Below are positions 59,655-64,000 of a stretch of DNA of 64,000 bases, piece after piece. The position numbers were made by a program, and so were the translations under genes. The stretch is from Rathayibacter iranicus NCPPB 2253 = VKM Ac-1602 (GTDB taxonomy: Bacteria; Actinomycetota; Actinomycetes; Actinomycetales; Microbacteriaceae). The stretch lies in NCBI RefSeq assembly GCF_003149025.1, contig NZ_QGDV01000013.1, positions 1 to 64,000 of the forward strand, read 5' to 3'. The notes beneath the pieces were generated by a model, which saw only the letters and a program-made list of their open reading frames with translations, ran no database searches and was not told the origin of the DNA. Each line of letters begins with the position of its first letter. The stretch's first letter is position 1.

Positions 59655-60746
59655 TTAGGACAGTCGCGCGATGACTGACCGAGCGATCCGCCGGCCCGAA
59701 CGGTTAGCTCCAATCGTCGACGCTGTCGGTCCGTAGCCGGCAAAGAAGATCCGGGGGTCGGTGAGGGAGGCGCCGTCTTCGACCGCGATCCCGCCCTCCC
59801 GCTCGCGCAGGCCAAGCGGGGCAAGGTGCCGAAGCTCGGGCCGGAAGCCGGTCGCCCAGATAATCGCGTCGACCCGGGTGAAGGAGCCGTCCGGCCAGCG
59901 CACGCCGTCCTCCTCGATCGCCGAGAACATGCCGCGCTCGCGCAGCACTCCGCGCTCGATCCCGGCCACGACGCGGCGGGTGCGCTGCACACCCGTCCCA
60001 CCGACGATGCTCGGGAGGGGCATCCCCGCGCGAGCGGCTCGGTCCTGCTCCGCGACCGCCTCCACTGCGGACTCGAGCGCGAGCTGCTCTCCGTCGTGAT
60101 AGGTCACCGGACGACGCGTCGCCCACGTCAGCGAACGTGCCACCCGCTCGAGTTCGAGCAAGAAGCCGATCGCCGAGGTGCCACCGCCCACGACGAGCAC
60201 CTGCTGTCCCGCGAAGTCCGCCGCGCGCACGTACTCGGTGGTGTCCACCTGAGCCCCGCGGAACCGGTTCCGCCCGGCGTAATACGGGACGAACGGCGAT
60301 CCCCACGTGCCCGTCGCATTGACGAGCACTCGCGCCCGCTCGGTCGCCCGCTCGGATTCGATGACGAGCGGAGAGCCTGTGTCGCGGAATGACGCACTCG
60401 TGACGCGCCGAACAGCCTCCGGTCGCCGGACCTCGAGGCCGAACTCCTCCTCGTAGCGGCCGTAGTACTCGCGGACGACGTCGCGCGCCGGACGCCGACG
60501 ATCCGCGGAGGCAAACGACAGGCCGGTGCGCTCCATGCCAGGGAGGTCGTGCACGCGGTGAGCCGAGCCGAGTCGGAGCGCTTCCCAGCGGAATTGCCAG
60601 GCGCCTCCCGGCTCCGGTCCGCGATCGAGGATCACCAGGTCGCGCCCGGGAACAAGACCCAGGCGCCGCAGGTAGTAGGCGACCGAGAGCCCCGCTTGGC
60701 CAGCGCCGATCACCACGACGGACCGCGCCTCGAGCACACTGTTCAC
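59655..60746 (-). CDS. flavin-containing monooxygenase-like oxidoreductase
   Basis: 363 residues. FAD motif VVVIGAGQAGLSVAYYLRRL (about 10-29). NADPH motif VLVVGGGTSAIGFLLELERV in the middle. ATGTW/ATGFRPE motif near the C-terminus (DAIIWATGFRPELRHL). The family performs FAD/NADPH-dependent oxygenation (Baeyer-Villiger, N-oxidation) or transfers electrons. GTG 60746 follows AGGAG; the longer frame upstream has no conserved sequence. Substrate not evident. Confidence 0.87.
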   Translation of the reverse strand: MNSVLEARSVVVIGAGQAGLSVAYYLRRLGLVPGRDLVILDRGPEPGGAWQFRWEALRLGSAHRVHDLPGMERTGLSFASADRRRPARDVVREYYGRYEEEFGLEVRRPEAVRRVTSASFRDTGSPLVIESERATERARVLVNATGTWGSPFVPYYAGRNRFRGAQVDTTEYVRAADFAGQQVLVVGGGTSAIGFLLELERVARSLTWATRRPVTYHDGEQLALESAVEAVAEQDRAARAGMPLPSIVGGTGVQRTRRVVAGIERGVLRERGMFSAIEEDGVRWPDGSFTRVDAIIWATGFRPELRHLAPLGLREREGGIAVEDGASLTDPRIFFAGYGPTASTIGANRSGRRIARSVIARLS

Positions 60747-60916
60747 ACTGCTCCTGACACGGTCGGGGACGGACGAACGGCCGCCCGGCAGATCGTGACC
60801 CGGGGTGGCGTGTCCCCCGTCTGCTAAACTACCGCGTAGATTTGAACTTTCCCTGTCTGCTCTTTTCCCCAGCCGGCTCACCATCCGTCTGGCCTGTCAT
60901 CGTGAGGGGGTCACCC

Positions 60917-61114
60917 ATGGGGCGCGGCCGTCAAAAGGCGAAGAACACCAAGATCGCCCGTGAGCTGAAATCGTTCAGCCCAGCGGTCGATTACAGCGCG
61001 CTTGAGCGCGAGCTCAGCCACCCGGACGAGCCGGATTACTCGAAATGGATCGACGCTGACGACGAGAGCGACGACGCCGACCTCGTCGAGGAGCCGCACC
61101 AAAAGCGTGCCTGA
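60917..61114 (+). CDS. DUF3073 protein
   Basis: A 65-residue protein starting MGRGRQKAKNTKIARELKSF. Acidic C-terminus. This is the DUF3073 family found throughout actinobacteria, usually next to the purine gene purM, as it is here within two genes. ATG 60917 follows GAGGGGG. Basic head and acidic tail suggest RNA or ribosome-related binding, but the function is unknown. Its stop overlaps the Nudix gene start region. Confidence 0.9.
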   Translation: MGRGRQKAKNTKIARELKSFSPAVDYSALERELSHPDEPDYSKWIDADDESDDADLVEEPHQKRA

Positions 61115-61706
61115 CCCGTTGCCGGGCTCTCTCGCTCAGAGTGGGCCCGAATTGCAGGACAGCGTCATCGAACAGATTTCGTCGCGGATCGCCTACGAGA
61201 CGCCATGGATTCGCGTTCGCGAGGACGACGTGCGTTGGCCGAGTGGCAGCCGTGGCGTTTACTCCGTTGTCGAGCGCGACGACTACTCCCTCGTGCTTCC
61301 CCGCGAACGCGGCGGGTTTTGGCTCGTTGAGCAGTTCCGCTACGCGATCGGACGTCGCGCGTGGGAGTTCCCGGCAGGGGGCTGGCCGCACGGTTCCCCT
61401 GGCGGCGATCCCGAGGCTCTCGCCCGGGCCGAGCTGCGCGAAGAGACGGGACTGCGGGCCGGTCGGCTGACGCACCTCGGCCGACTCGCCGAGGCCTACG
61501 GCTTCGTCTCGCAGTGGGTCGACGTCTTCCTCGCGGAGGAGCTGGAGCACGGCGAGCACGAACGCGAGGACACGGAGCAGGACATGCGGCAGCAGTGGTT
61601 CTCCGATTGCGACGTCGCGGCGATGGTCCGCTCTGGCGCGATCGCCGAGACCGCAGCCGTTGCCGCGCTGGCGCTGTTCTGGCTGGAGCACGGTCCGACC
61701 GGCTGA
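61107..61706 (+). CDS. Nudix hydrolase (ADP-ribose pyrophosphatase-like)
   Basis: 199 residues. The Nudix box GGDPEALARAELREETGLRAG is complete (G-x5-E-x7-R-E-x-x-E-E-x-G). PRERGGFWLVEQFRYAIGRR and WEFPAGGWPHG in front, and the AYGFVSQWVDVFLAEEL part behind, resemble ADP-ribose pyrophosphatases. GTG 61107 overlaps the DUF3073 stop, so translation is coupled. Hydrolyses nucleoside diphosphates linked to X; the exact substrate is unknown. Confidence 0.88.
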   Translation: MPDPLPGSLAQSGPELQDSVIEQISSRIAYETPWIRVREDDVRWPSGSRGVYSVVERDDYSLVLPRERGGFWLVEQFRYAIGRRAWEFPAGGWPHGSPGGDPEALARAELREETGLRAGRLTHLGRLAEAYGFVSQWVDVFLAEELEHGEHEREDTEQDMRQQWFSDCDVAAMVRSGAIAETAAVAALALFWLEHGPTG

Positions 61707-61769
61707 GCACGTTCTCCCGAGATTCGCACCGGCGCGAAGAATGTCGGGTGTGCCTGCGACACTGATTAG

Positions 61770-62726
61770 ATGAGTTCTCCCTCGCTCACCCGGCTACCGG
61801 TCTGGCAGTCGGAGCGTCGCGGGAGCGACCTCGACGAGGCCCGCGAGTTCTTCGCCGGCTCCTACAACGGCACGGGGTTCCGCGCCGAACGCACGGCGGT
61901 GCCGTTCGGCTACCGCTACACGTCCACAGGTCCGGGCCCGGTGAGCCTGCACTCCGCGTCGTTCCTCGGTGCGGTGCGCGGCACCGTTGATCCGGGCGGC
62001 GTGTACGTGGCCCTCTGGCTCAACGAGGGCCGCGCCGCACTCGACCTCGGCCGGAACGAGCGCCGTCTAGTGGCGGGCCGGCCCGCGATGTTCCCCTCCG
62101 GCCGGCCCTTCGGCTTCGAGGCCCTCGAGTACCGGGACGCACTCGTGCACTTCGAGGCCGCGCATCTCGAGCGCGTCGCCGCAGAACTCCACGGCACCGA
62201 GCCGGGCCCCTTGAGCTTCGCGGCCCTCGCTCACGACGCGGCCACCTGGTGGGGCGCGATCCGTGTCCTCCGCGACACCCTCGCTGCGACCAGAGCGCCG
62301 TCGACGCTCCAGCGCGACTCCGCCGCCCGTGTCGCCTCCCTGGCCGTGCTGCACTGCTTCTCCCACCGCATTGCTCCGCTGCCCGCCGTGCCTCCCTCGG
62401 TCAGTGCGCGACGCCTGCGCCGCGCTGTCGAGTTCGTCCAGGCCAACGCCGACCTGCCGCTGGGAGTGGCCGACATTGCGGAGGCGGCGGGGCTCACCAT
62501 CCGCGGCGTGCAGCTGGCGTTCCAACGCGCGTTCTCCGAGACGCCGCGCCACTATTTGCGCGGTGTGCGCCTCGACCGCGCGCGAGACGAGCTGGTTGCC
62601 GGTGCGCCGGGTGGGCTCGTTGTCGGCGATGTCGCAGCCCGCTGGGGCTTCGTCAGCGGCGGCCGCTTCGCCCAGCACTACGCGGCCCGGTTCGGCGAAC
62701 TTCCGAGCGAGACGCTGCGCCGCTGA
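61770..62726 (+). CDS. AraC-family transcriptional regulator
   Basis: 318 residues. N-terminal AraC-binding-like domain (GYRYTSTGPGPVSLHSASFL ... DALVHFEAAHLERVA). C-terminal double helix-turn-helix: LPLGVADIAEAAGLTIRGVQ, AFQRAFSETPRHYLRGVRLD and WGFVSGGRFAQHYAARFGEL. ATG 61770 has no clear ribosome site. Target unknown. It stands between Nudix and purM and may have been inserted into the DUF3073-purM pair. Confidence 0.9.
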   Translation: MSSPSLTRLPVWQSERRGSDLDEAREFFAGSYNGTGFRAERTAVPFGYRYTSTGPGPVSLHSASFLGAVRGTVDPGGVYVALWLNEGRAALDLGRNERRLVAGRPAMFPSGRPFGFEALEYRDALVHFEAAHLERVAAELHGTEPGPLSFAALAHDAATWWGAIRVLRDTLAATRAPSTLQRDSAARVASLAVLHCFSHRIAPLPAVPPSVSARRLRRAVEFVQANADLPLGVADIAEAAGLTIRGVQLAFQRAFSETPRHYLRGVRLDRARDELVAGAPGGLVVGDVAARWGFVSGGRFAQHYAARFGELPSETLRR

Positions 62727-62840
62727 TCCAGCGACCTGGAGCCCTACCCTGAGCGCTGGCTCGCGGGATCGGCGCGTCCTGTGGACCCACAGCGGGTCCT
62801 GCGAGCCACAGCTACTCGGGAGAGCCGGAGGTCCGCCTGG

Positions 62841-63950
62841 TCAGCCCGCGTAGGAGCCGACAAGGCGGACCGCGCCGCCATCGACGCCCTTCGCGCCCTG
62901 CTCGAACCCGTCGAGCGCCCGCGTCGCGGTCGAGACCCGGCCCGCGACCCACGACGGGACGCCCGAGCGCTCGAGGCTCGCAACGACATCCCTGGCGGAG
63001 TCGGCAGCGACCACGGCGACCATGCCGATGCCAAGGTTCCAGGTGCCCTCCGTGCTCTCCAGCGTCGCGCCCGAGAGTCCAGCGAGCGCGCGGAACACAT
63101 CCGGCGGGCTCCAGCTCGAGCGCTCCATCTCGACCCAGGAACCCCGGGGGAGCACGCGGGCGACGTTCGCCGCGATCCCGCCTCCGGTGACGTGGCTGAT
63201 CGCGTGCACGGTCGAGCCGAGTTCCGCGTCGTCGAGGATGTCGAGCAGTGGGCGGGTGTAGAGCCGGGTCGGCTCGAGCAGCACCTCACCGACGACGCCG
63301 CCCAGCTCGTTGGAACGCTCGGTGAAGGCGATCCCGCGCCCGGCGAGGATGTGGCGCACCAGCGAGAACCCGTTCGAGTGCAGTCCCGAGGAGGCCATCG
63401 CCACCACGAGATCGCCGTCCCGCACACGGTCGGCGCCGCGCACCTGATCCGCTTCGACCGCGCCCACCGCGGCGCCCGCCACGTCGTAATCGTCGGGCCC
63501 GAGCAGGCCCGGATGCTCGGCCGTCTCGCCGCCGACGAGCGCCGTGCCGGTGGCGGAGCAGGCGCGGGCGATGCCGGCGACGATGTCGGCGATGCGCGAC
63601 GGGATGACCTTGCCGCAGGCGATGTAGTCGGTCATGAAGAGCGGACGTGCGCCGACCACCACGATGTCGTCGACGACCATGCCAACGAGGTCCTGCCCGA
63701 TCGTGTCGTGCTTGTCGATCGCCTGCGCAAGCGCCACCTTGGTGCCGACGCCGTCGGTCGAGGTCGCCAGCAGCGGTGCGCGGAAATCGCGGAGGAAAGA
63801 GACGTCGTAGAGGCCGGCAAAGCCGCCAACTCCGCCGAGGACCCGGCTGTCGTGCGTGGCCGACACCGCCGACTTCATCAACTCGACGGCACGATCCCCC
63901 GCCGCCGTGTCGACCCCTGCGCGCGCATAACTGCTCATCTCTTCACTCAC
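62841..63950 (-). CDS. purM: phosphoribosylformylglycinamidine cyclo-ligase
   Basis: 369 residues, normal length for PurM. YARAGVDTAAGDRAVELMK at the start, ATSTDGVGTKVALAQAIDKH (ATP/phosphate binding), LVGGETAEHPG, SSGLHSNGFSLVR and HVTGGGIAANVARVLP are signature motifs. Catalyses the ATP-dependent ring closure that makes AIR in purine biosynthesis. ATG 63950, or the ATG four codons later. Usually placed beside purF; the window ends 50 bases upstream. Confidence 0.96.
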   Translation of the reverse strand: MSEEMSSYARAGVDTAAGDRAVELMKSAVSATHDSRVLGGVGGFAGLYDVSFLRDFRAPLLATSTDGVGTKVALAQAIDKHDTIGQDLVGMVVDDIVVVGARPLFMTDYIACGKVIPSRIADIVAGIARACSATGTALVGGETAEHPGLLGPDDYDVAGAAVGAVEADQVRGADRVRDGDLVVAMASSGLHSNGFSLVRHILAGRGIAFTERSNELGGVVGEVLLEPTRLYTRPLLDILDDAELGSTVHAISHVTGGGIAANVARVLPRGSWVEMERSSWSPPDVFRALAGLSGATLESTEGTWNLGIGMVAVVAADSARDVVASLERSGVPSWVAGRVSTATRALDGFEQGAKGVDGGAVRLVGSYAG

Positions 63951-64000
63951 CCCACGACCCTACCGACTCCCCCCTCCCCCTCCTCCCCCTCCCCGCTCCC

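Noticed and set aside
1..64000. tRNA, rRNA or prophage integrase genes marking islands
   Set aside because: None could be recognised by eye; island borders are inferred from composition and gene remnants only.

Overview
The window is high-GC actinobacterial DNA. The gene content fits the Microbacteriaceae, with Rathayibacter-like genomes the closest guess from memory. The basis is DUF3073 close to purM, DUF4184 and Pr6Pr membrane proteins, many GTG starts, GTGA/ATGA-coupled operons and fibronectin-III surface proteins. No 16S rRNA or tRNA gene was seen, so the genus is an inference.

Layout. 0.4-4.5 kb: a siderophore ABC importer (lipoprotein, two FecCD permeases, ATPase) behind a DtxR/IdeR-type iron box. 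4.9-13.2 kb: a compact, lower-GC RiPP gene cluster. It holds a 54-residue precursor ending in Cys, a hairpin, two M16-type peptidase subunits, a LanD-like cysteine decarboxylase, two APH-fold proteins (one canonical kinase, one degenerate), a HopA1-family lyase and a two-gene ABC exporter. This is the enzyme set of class V (LanKYX) lanthipeptides, also shared with thioamitides, but there is no YcaO/TfuA. The precursor core resembles linaridins of the cypemycin type. The cluster abuts a 3' remnant of a ThuA-family gene. 13.8-17.8 kb: an SDR and a LacI-regulated ThuA/Gfo-Idh-MocA sugar operon. 17.9-20.8 kb: a proline-rich exported protein divergent from a two-component system.

21-27.6 kb is an accessory island full of broken genes: a secreted protein with an in-frame stop, an IS3 remnant, a YhcG/DUF1016 nuclease fragment, an intact HicAB pair, a decayed second HicAB pair, and a VbhA-Fic pair whose fic gene is interrupted. 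27.6-43 kb returns to core-like metabolism and membrane genes: K+ channel, alditol oxidase, frameshifted kynureninase, SMP-30 lactonase, APC permease, ornithine aminotransferase with a DDAH/arginine-dihydrolase-like partner, and a large Fn3/tandem-repeat surface protein.

43-64 kb: a ROK kinase, two coupled glycosyltransferases (one fused to HEAT-like repeats), a DUF4097-PadR pair, a quinone reductase, MarR, a KimA-like potassium importer with an apparently leaderless start, membrane proteins, an amine oxidase whose domains are in circularly permuted order, an alpha/beta hydrolase, a flavin monooxygenase, DUF3073, Nudix, AraC and purM. Two families of dispersed intergenic palindromes recur through the second half of the window, mostly at gene ends, and probably act as terminators.
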